Source of the DNA: Antitrichia curtipendula | Lineage: Eukaryota > Streptophyta > Bryopsida > Hypnales > Leucodontaceae | Length of the DNA stretch: 64,000 nucleotides | Direction: 5' to 3' | NCBI GenBank assembly: GCA_951230915.1 | Contig: OX579639.1 | Span: forward strand, 24,428,001 to 24,492,000 | In this document: one piece after another, positions 37,232-49,330 of the stretch | Position numbering within the stretch: the stretch's first letter is position 1 | How the letters are laid out: every line of letters starts with the position of its first letter | Translations under genes and position numbers: made by a program | Notes under the pieces: generated by a model | What the model was told of the DNA's origin: nothing | The model's database searches: none | The model's input: the letters and a program-made list of their open reading frames with translations, nothing else

Positions 37232-37513
37232 ATAATGATAATAGAATTTGGTCATGCGCAAATATTTTTTATATTGAAAAGCAACACAGTTGATACTTGA
37301 ACAATACCGCTATGATGATACCAAGTACCAACCTCCAAATACATTTTAATACAATATATTTACATCAAAATATTTTAGTACGTAAAATCGTAAATGCTAT
37401 TCGCCGAGATGCCGATATGTTTGTACTATGATTGCCACACTCCATAATTCAATAACAAAAGATTCCAAGGCCCGCTCGATTATGAGACAACAACTAAAAT
37501 AGCTCTACCTACT

Positions 37514-38647
37514 TTACTCGGAATTTGAATGGATGTCATCTCTACGTTTTGATGGTGTGGAACCGGATCCATAAGTGCCAAGATATGGTCCTCCGCCCCA
37601 AGTGCATTCATAGTCGCTTGGCGTAGCTCCTTGATTGGGATTTCCATAGTAAGGACCTCCAAAAGTTGGAGGAGGAACTACATCATGGTGCTGAGACCTT
37701 CCTTGCCTTGGTTCGACATGATGAGAGCCTGTGTGACGCTCATATGAACCACCCGTAGTAGATCCGGACAAGTATTGGGAGCCTCCTTGGCTAGATCCAA
37801 AATCATGTGTGGTTCCATGGCTTCTTTCTGGGTTGTAATAAGTACCTCGGGGGTCGTTAGCATAGTGTAAGACCCTTTGACCATCTTATGGACCAGATGC
37901 AGTACGATCATATTGGTAGGACCTGTCATGCCCGTGTTGTTGACCCCGATCCTCCATGCTCCTACGTATAGCTTTTTGCATTTGTTGATTGAACTCGATG
38001 TCTTCCCGAGCTTCTTGACGCTCATGTCCCACTGTAAATGTTACAGGTGCTGGATTGTCTTCTACATCATCATCGTCCGACCATTCATCCTCAGCATCCG
38101 GCAATACAACCGGCAGAAATCCAAACTGCCCTCGATTGGACCACATTTGCATACAATCGCTTGGTTGAGTCCAACTCGTATAAATAACAGCGTCAGTGCG
38201 CTTCATATTGTCAACATTTTTCCCGTAAATTATGCGCCAATCTACATCTTTGTGGAGTACAATCTCTGTCCAAACCATGGCCATGTTAGAATAATTCATA
38301 ACATTTGGTTTGGAGTCAGGCAGCTCAGCGCACTGCGTTACTTCCTCGTATCGGTGCACAAAGTGTTGGCTCTCGCACGTGGAAATTTGTCCTTCCCAGT
38401 GTCGAACTTGTTTGTCTGCTCTTTCTTGTGACCACATTTTGAAGAGGTGCGTCATTTTGACGTACTTTTTGCACATTGTGCAGTCCCAAACCTTCTTGGG
38501 CTCTTCTTCCCATCCAGGTTCAGCTACACACATTGGATTTGCCCAATCTCCCCAGTTCATGTCCTGGGATTTGCCTTTGTTACTGGACCTTGAACTACTA
38601 TTGCGAGGCATGATAACCTTGATTAAAATGAAATGATTTGATGACAA
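37514..38647 (-). pseudogene. element protein with unrecognised Cys/His N-terminal domain, one internal stop
   Basis: The frame runs from 38647 (or ATG at 38611, MPRNSSSRSSNKG) to 37514, about 378 aa, broken only by a TAA at 37886-37888 (GP, stop, DGQRV). That stop can arise from CAA by one C-to-T change. The N-terminal third has W-x-C-x2-C-KKYVKM, a spaced Cys, and HFVHRYEEV. The same pattern (ICKRYVKM...HFVHRSLEV) opens the RING protein at 57412-60057, so the two share a domain I cannot name. An acidic run (EDEWSDDDDVED) and a Gly/Ser/His/Tyr-rich low-complexity C-terminus follow. It is read inward from the element end at 39229. The function is unknown. Confidence 0.7.
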
Positions 38648-38869
38648 AGTTCACATGAAACTTTAGAACAACTTAACAAAATGTTTGACACTTGCCAATG
38701 AAACGAGGTGAAGTTGTTAACAAGGCCTTCAAAACCAAGTAATCACCAAAATAAATTGGTGCAATTCAGTATCCGAGCACAATCGTTCACGCACCAAAAC
38801 AAAAGGGGCGCGCAGAGCCACTGAGAGGCACTGGATCACCCACTCCGCAAGGGAAACGATTGTGAGGAA

Positions 38870-39210
38870 TGAGCTGTCCGCCTGGCTATTTATGGCGTCC
38901 GAAGGCAGACCAGGCAATGGGGACGCGTACGTGCGAATCGGACGGCCCAGAATCGGACGAGCAGATCGTGCGGACGGGATCGCGTCCGCACGATCCCGTC
39001 CGCAAGATCCGTCCGCGCGATCTCGTCCGCTCGATCGCGTCCGTCCGTCGTCCGCCCTGTCCGCCCGAGGGCCCGTCTGCGGGACTGTCCGCGAGCCTCC
39101 CGACCGCGCGGACGATCCGACCGATCGGACGGCCCGTCCAGGGATGTCAAAAGACGTCCAGGGGTCAGCGTCCACGTCCGCCGGACGTGGACACGGACGT
39201 CCGGACGTCC
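38870..39210 (-). promoter_or_regulatory. GTCCG/CGGAC cluster and TATA box of the Cys/His-domain gene
   Basis: This dense cluster of CGGAC/GTCCG words lies between the element terminus and the gene. The end-proximal part is GGACGTCC repeats with GTCCACGTCCGCCGGACGTGGA forming a hairpin. A minus-strand TATA box, ATAAATAG, lies at 38886-38893, about 280 bp before the ATG at 38611. Confidence 0.6.
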
Positions 39211-39237
39211 GGACGTCCTGTCAACCCTGCTCCCACA
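39211..39237 (-). repeat. hAT-type terminal inverted repeat and 8-bp target duplication
   Basis: The terminus, read inward on the minus strand, is CAGGGTTGACAGGACGTCC. The outside 8 bp, on the plus strand, are CTCCCACA. The partner at 60632-60639 is TGTGGGAG, the exact reverse complement. Confidence 0.85.
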
Positions 39238-40689
39238 AAAGGGCAAAAAATGGGACCCTAGCAATTAATGCCCAACAAAATGGGGACTTGCTATGGTAGA
39301 GCTCAAAACAAAATGGAAAGACAAATGAAGGGACAACTTGGGGAGAACTTAGGTAGGAGGCTTGAATTTGGAATAAGCATTTTTAAGTGACCCTACAAAA
39401 ACGGCAAAAATGGAGCATTATGCAGTTGAAATGGATGAAAGTTTTTATAGTAAAATTTTGTCAACCTATATGTGTCTTCATAGGGCATTCAAGAGTCCAA
39501 CAATGCAATTGCAAGAAACATTTACAAAACATAAGCATGACCATTTGGAATAGCACAAAATACATGTGTTGTGCAAGAAGTTGAATAAATTAGTATTTAC
39601 AAAGTTAAGTGAGTTTAATGCAAGCTTATTGTAGAGCATTTTTTTATTGCCTTCAAAAGTGAAAGTGTTTTTTTTCGTCACCAATATTCATTATAGTGAC
39701 GCATAGGGGCTACTATACAATCATATACACTTTAGCAGACGCTAGTAAATACCTTCATAAAGCTTAACTGAATATTTTCAAATACACAAAAAAAATTTAA
39801 CAAGACATGGCGGATGACACTTCTAACCTCCAAAGCGTGCATACAAAAATTCTAGACATCTGAGGTTTTTGTCCACAGTAGAGAAAAGGCGCACAGCCGC
39901 ACACAATGAATCAGAAGTTGTACCACTAAACACATTGTGAGATTTTTGTGTATAATTAGGGTTTTTTGCATGGAGATCTAAGGGAGCAATATGACAGACA
40001 AAAATGTTTCATTGGAGAAACATTATGGAGAAGCAACAATCACAGCAACATAAGGCGGAAGCCACTAGCGAAGATACTAGGGTTGTCTTGTTGGACACAT
40101 ATTTGAATTTCGGTGACGTGTTGGATGAGCGACGTTGCGTGTCTAGTGGACGAGGTGTTAAATAAGCCCGTCCATAAGCTTCTAATAAGGGTCTAAAAAA
40201 TCATTAGCCATCCACTCAAATAATTTAAAATCTCCCTATAATTATGAATTCAAATTTAGAATGTAATATGTGTTTATCATATTGAGACACTTCACTGAAA
40301 TGAGATTTGAATATGCTGAGTTAGCATGAATGAAGGATCATTTACTTGAAAGTCAAACTTAAAGTTGACTTATTGGATGTTGCAAGGGCTCTACTAGACG
40401 TTGTCTAACGTCTGTTTGTCGAGTTGTCCCGATGTTTGCCTGTACAACCATGGAAGATACAAAGCCCTATACAAGACTACTAGCCTTGAAGATCCACTAC
40501 CCGCACACTATATTCTTTCAAAGTCAATGGCAACGATCCCACCAGCTCCAATCAAGGCACAACCATCGACAATAGGCGGAGGAGCTTATATAATGACAAA
40601 ATTGCAGAGGCTCCATTGACCAACTCATGTACAAGTACTGCATGTCCTCTTGACCTACCAACTTGCCCATGATTTTGATTCAATTAGAG
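39238..40689. other. gene-free stretch
   Basis: AT-rich, with only short open frames and no recognised gene or repeat boundary. Confidence 0.5.
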
Positions 40690-41717
40690 AAATCCGCAGA
40701 GAAAATTGAACAACAATTAGTCAAATCAACAACTGAAAAATGGCATCAATATTATGGATGATGGTTTTCCTCTTCGGATACTAGTCAGGGATCATGGCAT
40801 CCCAACGACAACTTTTAGAGGACATCTTTATGGAACAATACTTCACATAAGAAGAGGTAGGAATGGTATATTAACTGATGAAGAGAAAAATGAATTAGTT
40901 GAGTACCTTTTGAACATGCAAAATATGTGATTTCCACTTACCATTGGGCAACTTTGGGAAAAGGTGGGAATACTTACACAAGCAAAAGTCATCCCTTTCA
41001 AGGATGGGATGCCAAGCCTTGGATGGATAAAAGATTTTTTTAAAAGACACAAAAAACTGGCCATGAATAAACCACAAGCCCTAGAGTAGAAACAAGTAGG
41101 AAACCTTTATCTAGAGATTGTGGCCTTGCTTTATGACAATCTGCAAAGCTCTACACACGACTATGAAGTACAATACACATGGAACTGCAACAAAAATAGA
41201 GCCCAAGTAGGAGAAGATGGCGGAGGTTATGTTATCGCAAAGAAAGGGTCAAGTAATGTGCATACAATTATCTTTGATCAATACAAGTAGTTATTTGTTC
41301 TTTCTTGTATTAATGTAAAAGGAAAAGGTTTGCTAAATTTTTACATTTTTAAAAGCAAGAGAAGAAGCAAGAACTCTCTCAAATAAATTGGAAAGAAGGG
41401 AGTTGTAATGGTGATGCAACCCAAAACCTGGATGACCCACAATTTATTTAAGATTTGGATTTTTTATTTTTTGTTTTCAATTTCCAAGTTATATAGGATT
41501 TTTCCAACTAGAAGACATTTATTCATTCTCAAGGACATGGCTCACATATAACCATGGAATTTATTAAGTTAGTTCAAGCCAAGGAGTTGGATTTTCTCAC
41601 ATTTCCTTCCTATACACTCCAACCTTTGGACGTCTTATATTTTAAGCCTTTCAAGCTGTTTTTTTGGGCATACCGAGACAAATGGACATTGGGCCACAAG
41701 GGGAAGTTACCTGTTAA

Positions 41718-42701
41718 TCCCTCACCGCCCAAGGGGACGAAAAGTGGACTCACAAAGTTTTAAGTCAAATTCAAAGTGTTGTAACTTTTGCATCCAACAT
41801 CCGAATTCAATAAAACTTGTTGGAAAAGTTGTGCTCTCCTTTCTAGTTTATGCGGTAAAATTTTCAGATCAATACAAGCTTTATGGATTCCTTGAAAGTC
41901 AGTCGAAGTTCACAATTTCAATTTGAGTCCACCAAGCTGCATTTGATGGCTGAAACTTTGGGGGGGGGGGGGGTATCTCCTTCATCCAATGTTTGTTTTC
42001 AATAAAATTTAATGGGTTATGCTCCCCTTGAAGTCTAGTTATTGTGGTAAAAGTCTCATGTCAATCCAAATTTTTTTGAATGTTTGGGAGCAATTCGAAG
42101 TTCAAAATCCCAACATTTTTGGATTACAATGAACTTCGGTGGCTTATATCTTCTCTTTACAATGTCCGTTTCTTATAAAATTTGTTGGAAAAGTTGTGCA
42201 TACTAGTCTAGTTTGTGTGACTAAAATTTCATATCAATCCAAGAAGTTATGAGTAACTGAGAAGCATTTTAGTAGAAGGAGGTTCAGCCTCATATGTGTT
42301 TTCTGCAACTTTTCTTACCTAAATTCTGACATTTGCAAGCCATTTTATAAACACATTGAGTCAATTTATTGACATTTTTTTTCACTAATGTGTTTGTATG
42401 TTGGTTTTGAATAACTTTATAGTTTTAAGCTTTTTCATTTGAGTAAGTTTAGGACTCGAATTTCACCTCCAAGTCTATTTCTAGGAAAATTTCAGCATCT
42501 TTTTTCAACACTAAAACATTATAATCTTTCAATTTGTACGGTCGAATGACTCAAAATTTGTACCACATCATCTACAACACGTTCACTACAATATTGTACG
42601 GTTAAAATCTTTATAACTTAGTGAAATTTACATTGACATCGTTTCAAAAATTCAAAAGCACTGATGTTTTGGAGCCCAAAACAACCTTGGGCAGTGAGGG
42701 G
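41718..42701. mobile_element. TTAA-type MITE, 984 bp
   Basis: The left end is TCCCTCACCGCCCAAGG after TTAA (41714-41717). The right end is CCTTGGGCAGTGAGGGG before TTAA (42702-42705). The ends are inverted repeats of 17 bp with two differences. It is inserted in the pogo-like transposase and is non-coding. A poly-G tract at 41959-41972 is a likely sequencing weak spot. Confidence 0.85.
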
Positions 42702-42705
42702 TTAA

Positions 42706-43285
42706 TCCCTAAAGCCCCGCTTGTCCCCTTGGGGGACAATGTGGGTCCAGGTAGGTTTCTATTGTCTCAATTTGAAGTGAATTTTTTTGAGATTTTTCAA
42801 GGTTGTGTAGCTTTGCAAGAGCTTTGTGGATATATAATTTTTGTTTCAGTTGGATGCCGGATGAAAAAGTTATGGCACAATGAGCAAGAAATAGAGATTG
42901 GCAGACAGTCCAAAAAAAATTATGAAAAGTCAAAATAAAATTTTCTGAACTTTTTTCCTAAAATATTATGTTTTTACCTCTACGTGAAGCTTTGATTCAT
43001 TCTATTTGGACTAGGGATGATAAAGTTATGGACAATCTTAGTTTTTCGGGTAATTTAAGCATCTTCTTGAAAAAAAACTTTTTTTCAACTTTGAATGCTA
43101 ATATCTTCTAATCTGTACGGTGAAATTTGATGAAATTCTTACTACATGATCTAAGACAAGTTAAGTACAAGATTCTACGGTTAAGTTCCAAAAAAGACAA
43201 AAAAAATTGGTTTCCTTAAGTGAATACAACAAAAGTGGTAGTTTTGAGTGGTTTTTGGTAGAAAACACTCTCGGGGCTTTAGGGA
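42706..43285. mobile_element. TTAA-type MITE, 580 bp, abutting the previous one
   Basis: It starts TCCCTAAAGCCCC immediately after the shared TTAA (42702-42705) and ends GGGGCTTTAGGGA before TTGA (43286-43289), a one-base variant of TTAA. It is a reversed copy of 47383-47959 (577 bp), aligning over the whole length. It is non-coding. Confidence 0.85.
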
Positions 43286-43794
43286 TTGAAGAAGACTTGG
43301 TGTAGTGGATTTTCCATGCATTTGAAGAATGCTCTTTCCATACAAAACATTACAAAGGATTTTTCTATACAACAACCACCTTTTCCATCAATCCAAAGGC
43401 TATGGATACAAAATGAGACCAAAAATTGTTTACAACACAACTCGTAGATCAATAGCTCATGCAAGCCACAAAAGCCAAAACAAAATTCAAATAGACTGGT
43501 GATCGCACACTATGGTTGCCCCTAGGCACGATATACAAACTAGTGCGACAAGTACCAACTGTACAGCAGTTGGTATGCAAGATATCCCAACGACTTTGTG
43601 GCAAGAGACAAACTAAACAGACTGTACCATTGGTATGTGTATATTTCGGCGACTTCCCAGCGATTGTGAATGACAATGTCTGGCGCCTTTATAGAGGATT
43701 CAAGGCTTTGATCCAAGGTTGTAGTTTTTATTTTTGAGTTTGATTATTGTAGTGTATGCGTATTAGTTTTAGTTGTTGGGAATGGCAAATCAAC

Positions 43795-44125
43795 GACTTG
43801 TAGATCAATGTATTGGGTTCAAGAAGAAGGAATCTTGTGGAAGGGCAAAGGAATACATTGCGGTAAAGGAGGGTCTAAAAGATGGAGAGGCAACGCAAAC
43901 ATAGACAATTGGTGAGGGAGAGGGAGCAAGCAACGAGTTTGCTTGTTGTTGTACATGATGAATTGGAGGTAGGAAGAGAGATGTCTTTACAGGAGCTTTC
44001 ACATGTTTTGACCAAAATTGTGGATTTTTTCACAATGAAGATGCAATGTTGTCTGAAGGTATCTTCTCGGCTTTGGGGGGGGATAGTGAGCGATTGGAGT
44101 AGCAACATACGTGCAAACAAATGAT
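43795..44125 (+). pseudogene. possible C-terminal tail of the pogo-like gene
   Basis: Two short frames give LVDQCIGFKKKESCGRAKEYIAV (about 43796-43890) and then, one frame over, MERQRKHRQLVREREQATSLL (43882 onward). A basic, helical, Arg/Glu/Gln-rich tail is usual at the end of plant pogo-like proteins. Position and strand fit, but the match is weak. It may be unrelated. Confidence 0.25.
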
Positions 44126-44149
44126 AGGATATCTTAAAAATATAGGGGC

Positions 44150-47100
44150 AAAAAATTATAAATAGATTTAGAGTAATATAGAATATTGAAAATGACATTA
44201 GACGTCTTTAAAGTACTATAGGGTATAGAATAATAGGCTCCATTAGAAAATGCAATAGTCCTAAATATCTCCCTTTATATTATTATTTTTGGCCAAAAGT
44301 CTAAAAATGCTACTTTATGAGTGGCAAATTGGTCAGGATAAAAGAATACAAATTTATATTACTATGTCCATAGTATTCTACTATACAAAATATAATTCAC
44401 TAGTTCATTTACTGCCTTTTAGATTAGGATACCTCTAGTGGCTTTCACTACTCTTACATTGGCTCTTACAGCACATACCTTACTCGTTTTACTATTGTTT
44501 AGAGTGTTAAGGTTTGAGTTGCAAGGAGATCAATTTGTCTACGACGCACTAAGATTGTTTCTTCCGCCTAAGAAAAACAAGATACGTACACAATGCATCT
44601 GAGATTCACACATTTGCATTGCCATTCCTAAGTCCAAGCTTCACAATCAAAACTGACTTCACCATGTGCTCCTACTGATGTTGACTCCCGTGTAGAATGT
44701 GGTGATGAGCAAATTGCACCCTATCACAGCCCTCGTTACGTATTGGTGCGGATATGCATTTTTGATGTAGGATTTACTGCGTTGTATTGATCTTCTGGAG
44801 TGCGCCTACAACTGCAATGAAACCTTCTGTTTTGAGGTAATTAATTTAGCATTTGACAATATTTTTGACCCATTCTTGAGCTTAGGGTTTAGGGTATCAA
44901 TCTCTGAAATTGAAGCACAATGTTGTTAGTTTGCATAAATAACCTATCTCCCAATTGCACCCTTGAACGGGGGCACCTGGATTTTGCAAGAAGTCTATTT
45001 TAGGGTTGTCTTGCCCGATCTACGGTTTACTATTAAAGGATTTAGGCTGCCTTTCTTATGCGATTTCTTGTGCATCTCTATTTTAGGGTGTAACGACAGA
45101 TTCTCTGATTTGAGGGTAGGATTTTTGGTGTGGAAGATGGTGCTCAATTTGAAGATTAGGTTGTACTCAGTGGAAGATGATGTCGCGCGGCCGGAGCTAC
45201 TGAGTCCTTTTTTTGCCAAACAGGTGATACTTATGCTGATTTGCGCACGCGCTTGGAGAACGGGGGATGCTTGGAGTGGCCCTTCTTTTTTTGAGACTTC
45301 CAAGATGAATGTTGAATCCTCAAGAGGTTTGAGGCCATGAATCCTGTGACAGACCGTGTCTATGTCATTCTTGCATTGGAGGACAATAGTGGACTTCAAA
45401 AACGGTGTCGTCTTCGAAAGCCGGCTGAAGCGGGAAGCAATGACTTTGCAGCAGAGCCCCCTCTGGAAATTAGGGTTGTAGAAGCTTTCTAACCCTGTGT
45501 CACGGACGTCTTGGACTGCAGTGTTGCCCCAACGTTGGAGGAGGCAGAAGTTGACGTACAACGGAATCCGATTGAAGTTTATGAAGAGGAAGAGACTTTG
45601 TTGCAATCAACACTCTTATCTACTGATGTGCTTGAGAACTACAAGCGGTTGCTGAGAAGGGAGATGGAATCTATGGATTTCGCTGATCACATGTACAACC
45701 TCAAGACTTATGATCACCATAGCGTGGCAGTTGTAAAGATACTTTGTGGGGAGTACAAGAGAGAAATTGGGAGTACAGGCCATAATCACTTCTAGAGTGC
45801 CATACAAAATCTATTTCTGAGACAGTCACTTTTAATTCCACTTTGCAAAGAGTTCTACATTTGTAGTATTTGTTGCTAAATAGAGCCTTAGACTTCAAGA
45901 AGTTGACTTGAGGAGAAGACAACATTTTGAAACAAGGTTGGAGTCTGGCTTTAGTCTCTGTAGTATCACTTCTTCAACTATCCTTAATATTGTTGTAAGG
46001 AGCACAAGACTGTGCAACCTGTATATATAATTTGCTGAAAAGGGGCAATATGCCTGTCGATGAACTACAATGGATTATGGCTTCTGCATTGAACATGGGG
46101 ATTCTAATTTATAGTAAGTAGCCTATGTGCACTGACTGATCGTAGAAGAACAGAAATCAACTTGCCATCAACTGAAATTGTCCTGTGACACTTGGTTCAT
46201 TGACAATATTTGTCATTCCAGGTATTCTTCAGGTTTTCTTTTGAAAACTCTGATAATATCCGGAAGGGTTTTTTTTGGGTCCCAATTCACGTTTGGCTCT
46301 GCAAAAGAATGCAATGTTCTTCATAGATGTACATTGTTTGTAATTCAACGTGGCTTCACATCCTCACATATGTTCATGAAACTCTGGTAACAAAACTTGT
46401 CATATGATTGAATCTTGTAAATGCACTAGACTTGGAGCCAAATTTTGTCAAATTTTTAAAAATGCTCTAGGATTTATGTATACCCCAGAGTTCTGTAAAG
46501 TAAATGCTGAATAAGTGCTGATGTAACTAAGATGATGCTAAAAGGGTCCCAAGATATTTTTTTGATATCAAATTCACTTTAACCTATATTGTTTGATTTC
46601 ATACATGTGTTCACAATCTGATGTAGGACAAAAACTGTAGTAGAATTTTTTTTAATCTAAATTACCATATCATTTATTCATATCAATTTGGAATTATAAG
46701 TAATGCAAGCCCTTTTCTATTAACCCAAAGTAGAATTCCACTACATAATAATAGCATGTGAAAAAAAATAAAAAAATATCCCCCCCCTATAAAATAGTAG
46801 TTATTCACACCTATATCCTTATTTTTTAACACACTGACCCCCTGAGTTGTAGGTTGAAGACTACAAAGTGTTTTTTGGAAGATGAGCGTATTTCTCCATT
46901 TCTTCTTGAGTATTATCCTCGTAGATAGGATGCCAAGGCCCAATTCAAATTTCTCAAAAACTATTAGTTGGAGTTGGACACTGTGAAGGGTGTTCAATCG
47001 ACTGATATGTTAGCTAGGAAGGTTGTTCTCCTAGATGCGGCTATATCTACTAATGTGATAAGCACCACAACTTTGTCACGGGTTTTGAAAGTTCACCCAT

Positions 47101-47378
47101 CCAATTTGAGGGTGGCTATTATCCGCCGAAGTAGTGTGAGTTTGTTTGCAAAACCTTTTGCTCTTGCAAAGCGTATAAAGATTATCTACCATGAACCCTC
47201 AAAGGATATGGGATAATTTGAAAATAAAAGCTTGACCACTTGCTGTCAAAATATCAAAATGATGTTTGATGTAGAATTTCAGATCTCATTTAGTCATAGT
47301 AAAATAATTAAAACCTCTAGATTTTAAAAAAAATTTAAAAATATCTAAATTTTATTTTTTTTAAATCCTTTTGGAATT
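44150..47378. other. stretch without recognisable genes
   Basis: It contains open frames at 44963-45340, 45511-45795 and 46968-47216 (plus strand) and 44995-45606 (minus strand). The 45511 frame (EEAEVDVQRNPIEVYEEEE) and the 46968 frame (DTVKGVQSTDMLARKVVLLDAA) look protein-like in composition. Neither matches a family I know, and flanking frames contain stops. The 45000-45800 part is more GC-rich than its surroundings and may be a remnant of an old element. Confidence 0.4.
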
Positions 47379-47382
47379 TTAA

Positions 47383-47959
47383 CCCTTAAAGCCCCAAAGG
47401 TATTTTCTGTCAAAAAACACTCAAAACTACCACTTCTATTGCATTCACCTAAGGAAACCAAAAAAATAAACTTTTGGAATTTAACCGTAGGATCTTGTAC
47501 TTAACTTGTCTGAAATCATGTAATAAAAAATTTATCAAATTTGACCATACGGATTGGAAGATATTAGCATTCAAAGTTGGACAAAAAGTTTTTTCTCAAG
47601 AAGATGCTTAAATTGCCCGAAAAACTAAGATTGTCCATAATTTTCTCATCCCTAGTCCAAATAGAATGAATCAAAGCTTCACGTATAGATAAAAAAATAA
47701 CATTCTAGGAAAAAAGTTCAAATTTTTTTTTTTGACTTTTTGTAATTTTTTTTGGGCTACCCACCAATCTCCATTTCTTGCTTATTGTGCCATAAATTTT
47801 TCATTTGGCATCCAATTGAAACAAAAATTATATATCCACAAAGCTCTTGCCAAACTACACATCGCTAAACAATCTCAAAAAATCTCACTTCAAATTGAGA
47901 CAATAGAAACCTATCCGGATCCAAATTGTTTCCCAAGGGGACAAACGGTTCTTTAGGGG
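47383..47959. mobile_element. TTAA-type MITE, 577 bp
   Basis: It is flanked by TTAA on both sides (47379-47382 and 47960-47963). The left end is CCCTTAAAGCCCC and the right end is GGTTCTTTAGGGG. It is a reversed copy of 42706-43285. Conserved internal words include TAGGATCTTGTACTTAACTTG and the palindrome-like CCAAGGGGAC. It is non-coding. Confidence 0.88.
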
Positions 47960-48613
47960 TTAAGCCTCCAATCAAAAGTTATGGACAAAATTCACTGAGG
48001 ATGTTTGAAAATATAAAAGAAAATGTCCCTTCCAACCACTCTCTCTAAAATTTGTCTATAACTTTTGATTGGAGGCTAGAAATATATATTTTTAAATTGG
48101 ATATAAAATTTAACTTGATTTACCAACTTTTTTAGTCTAATGTTTTTTGAAAAAATATATTGTATTATGCCTAAATGAAGTCTAAAATTCTACTTCTAAT
48201 ACAATTTGTGCTTTAATTTGACTTAACTATGAGCAGTTGAGCTCCTATTAATTCTAATTTATACATCCCACATTGTTTGTTCACTTCCTACCAGGGTTGA
48301 CAGGACGTCCGGACGTCCGGCGGACGTGGGCGCTGACCCCCAGGCGTCCTATGGCATTCCTGGTTTTTAAGGATGACTGTCTAGTTGACAATCGAACGGC
48401 CCGTCCGCGCGGTAGGGCCGTCGGGCTCGCGGACAAGATTGCGTGGACGGGCCGTCCGAAGAGTGGGCCATCAGATGCGCGAATAGGCCGTCGGACACGC
48501 GGACGGGACGTCGGATGCACGAACAGGCCATCGGATGCGCGGACAGGCTGTCGGATGCGCGGACGGGCTGTTGGAACAATCGACCGCCGAGCAATTAGGT
48601 GTCCGACCATCTT

Positions 48614-49330
48614 AACGTCCAACGACTAAATTATGGCTCATAATATACCATTGGAAAGGTATTGCGGAGAGCTTTCCAATGGTATATTTTGCATCCAATT
48701 TGGACAAAAACTTCGACGGGGAGATCTTTCTAAAGATTGAGATCAAAAGAATGGTCGGACGCGAGGTCGGACGGGCGATCAGTCGTCCGACCGTGTGACC
48801 GTCCGACGACTAAAATATAGCTCATATTATATCATTGAAAAGCTCTTATTGAGAGCTTTCCAAAGGTATATTATGTGCCCAATTTGAGATCAGACGAGAG
48901 ATCGAACGACCCGTCCGCGCGGACAGGCGGTCGGACTCCAGATAGTCGAGCGGACAGGCCGTCAGACTCCGGACTGTCGAGCGGACATGCCGTCCGACCG
49001 TCTGAACGTCCGACGACTAAAATATGGCTCATAATATACCATTGGAAAGATATTCTCGAGAGCTTTCCAATGGTATATTATGTGCCCAATTTAGACAGAA
49101 ACTTCGACGGTGAGATCTTTCCAAAGGTTGAGGTTGATCTAGCTGTCCATCCATCTAACCGACCATCCAACTGCCCGTCTGATCATCTGACCGTCCGACG
49201 ACTTAAATATGCCTTATATAATATATCATTGGAAAGGTATTGTCGAGAGCTTTTTAATGGTATATCATGCATCCAATTTGGACAAAAAATTCGACGGTGA
49301 GATCCCTCCAAGGATTAGGTGCTAATTATT
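48614..49330. repeat. tandem units with internal hairpin, 4 copies
   Basis: Each unit starts CGTCCGACGACTAAAATATGG, has arms ATAATATACCATTGGAAAG and CTTTCCAATGGTATATTAT around a short loop, and ends ACTTCGACGGTGAGATC. Units start near 48614, 48797, 49007 and 49191, spaced about 183-210 bp. The spacer between units is GGACGG/GTCGGAC-rich. The last unit is a distinct, shorter-armed variant. Confidence 0.85.

Larger units (their letters stand above)
31437..39229 (-). mobile_element. large hAT-like element, part 1 (contig 2 portion)
   Basis: The outer end is at 39229. Read on the minus strand it starts CAGGGTTGACAGGACGTCC, a hAT-type terminus (YAGGG), followed by GGACGTCC repeats. The flanking 8 bp (39230-39237, CTCCCACA) are the exact reverse complement of those beside the end at 60631. 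The portion carries the gene at 37514-38647, the kinase-like gene at 34408-35940, a nested MITE (36290-37231) and the 65-bp array that runs into the gap. I infer that this contig is inverted in the scaffold and that the element continues into 52058-60631. Confidence 0.8.
40690..43460 (+). pseudogene. pogo-like transposase (CENP-B HTH plus DDE_1), interrupted by two MITEs
   Basis: Frames in order give a Psq/CENP-B-type DNA-binding part (DDGFPLRILVRDHGIPTTTF, then LTDEEKNELVEYLL, then FPLTIGQLWEKVGI and GWIKDFFKRHKKLAMNKPQAL). The DDE_1 core follows (YTWNCNKNRAQVGEDGGG, VIAKKGSSNVHT, LNFYIFKSKRRSKN, MQPKTWMTHNLF, HITMEFIKLVQAKELDFLTF, LQPLDVLYFKPFK and RDKWTLGHKGK). After 41713 the frame is cut by MITEs at 41718-43285 and resumes at 43290 with EDLV, a stop, WIFHAFEECSF and a tail matching the pogo C-terminus (INPKAMD). 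The canonical first Asp of DDE_1 (CDETG) reads CNKNR here, so it was already damaged. Many stops are present. Confidence 0.88.

Noticed and set aside
38729..39299. Arg/Asp/Ser/Pro-rich open frames in the GGACGG clusters (also near 48281-48629, 55880-56170 and 60282-60653)
   Set aside because: All frames on both strands are open because the repeats lack stops; they are promoter or subterminal repeats, not genes.
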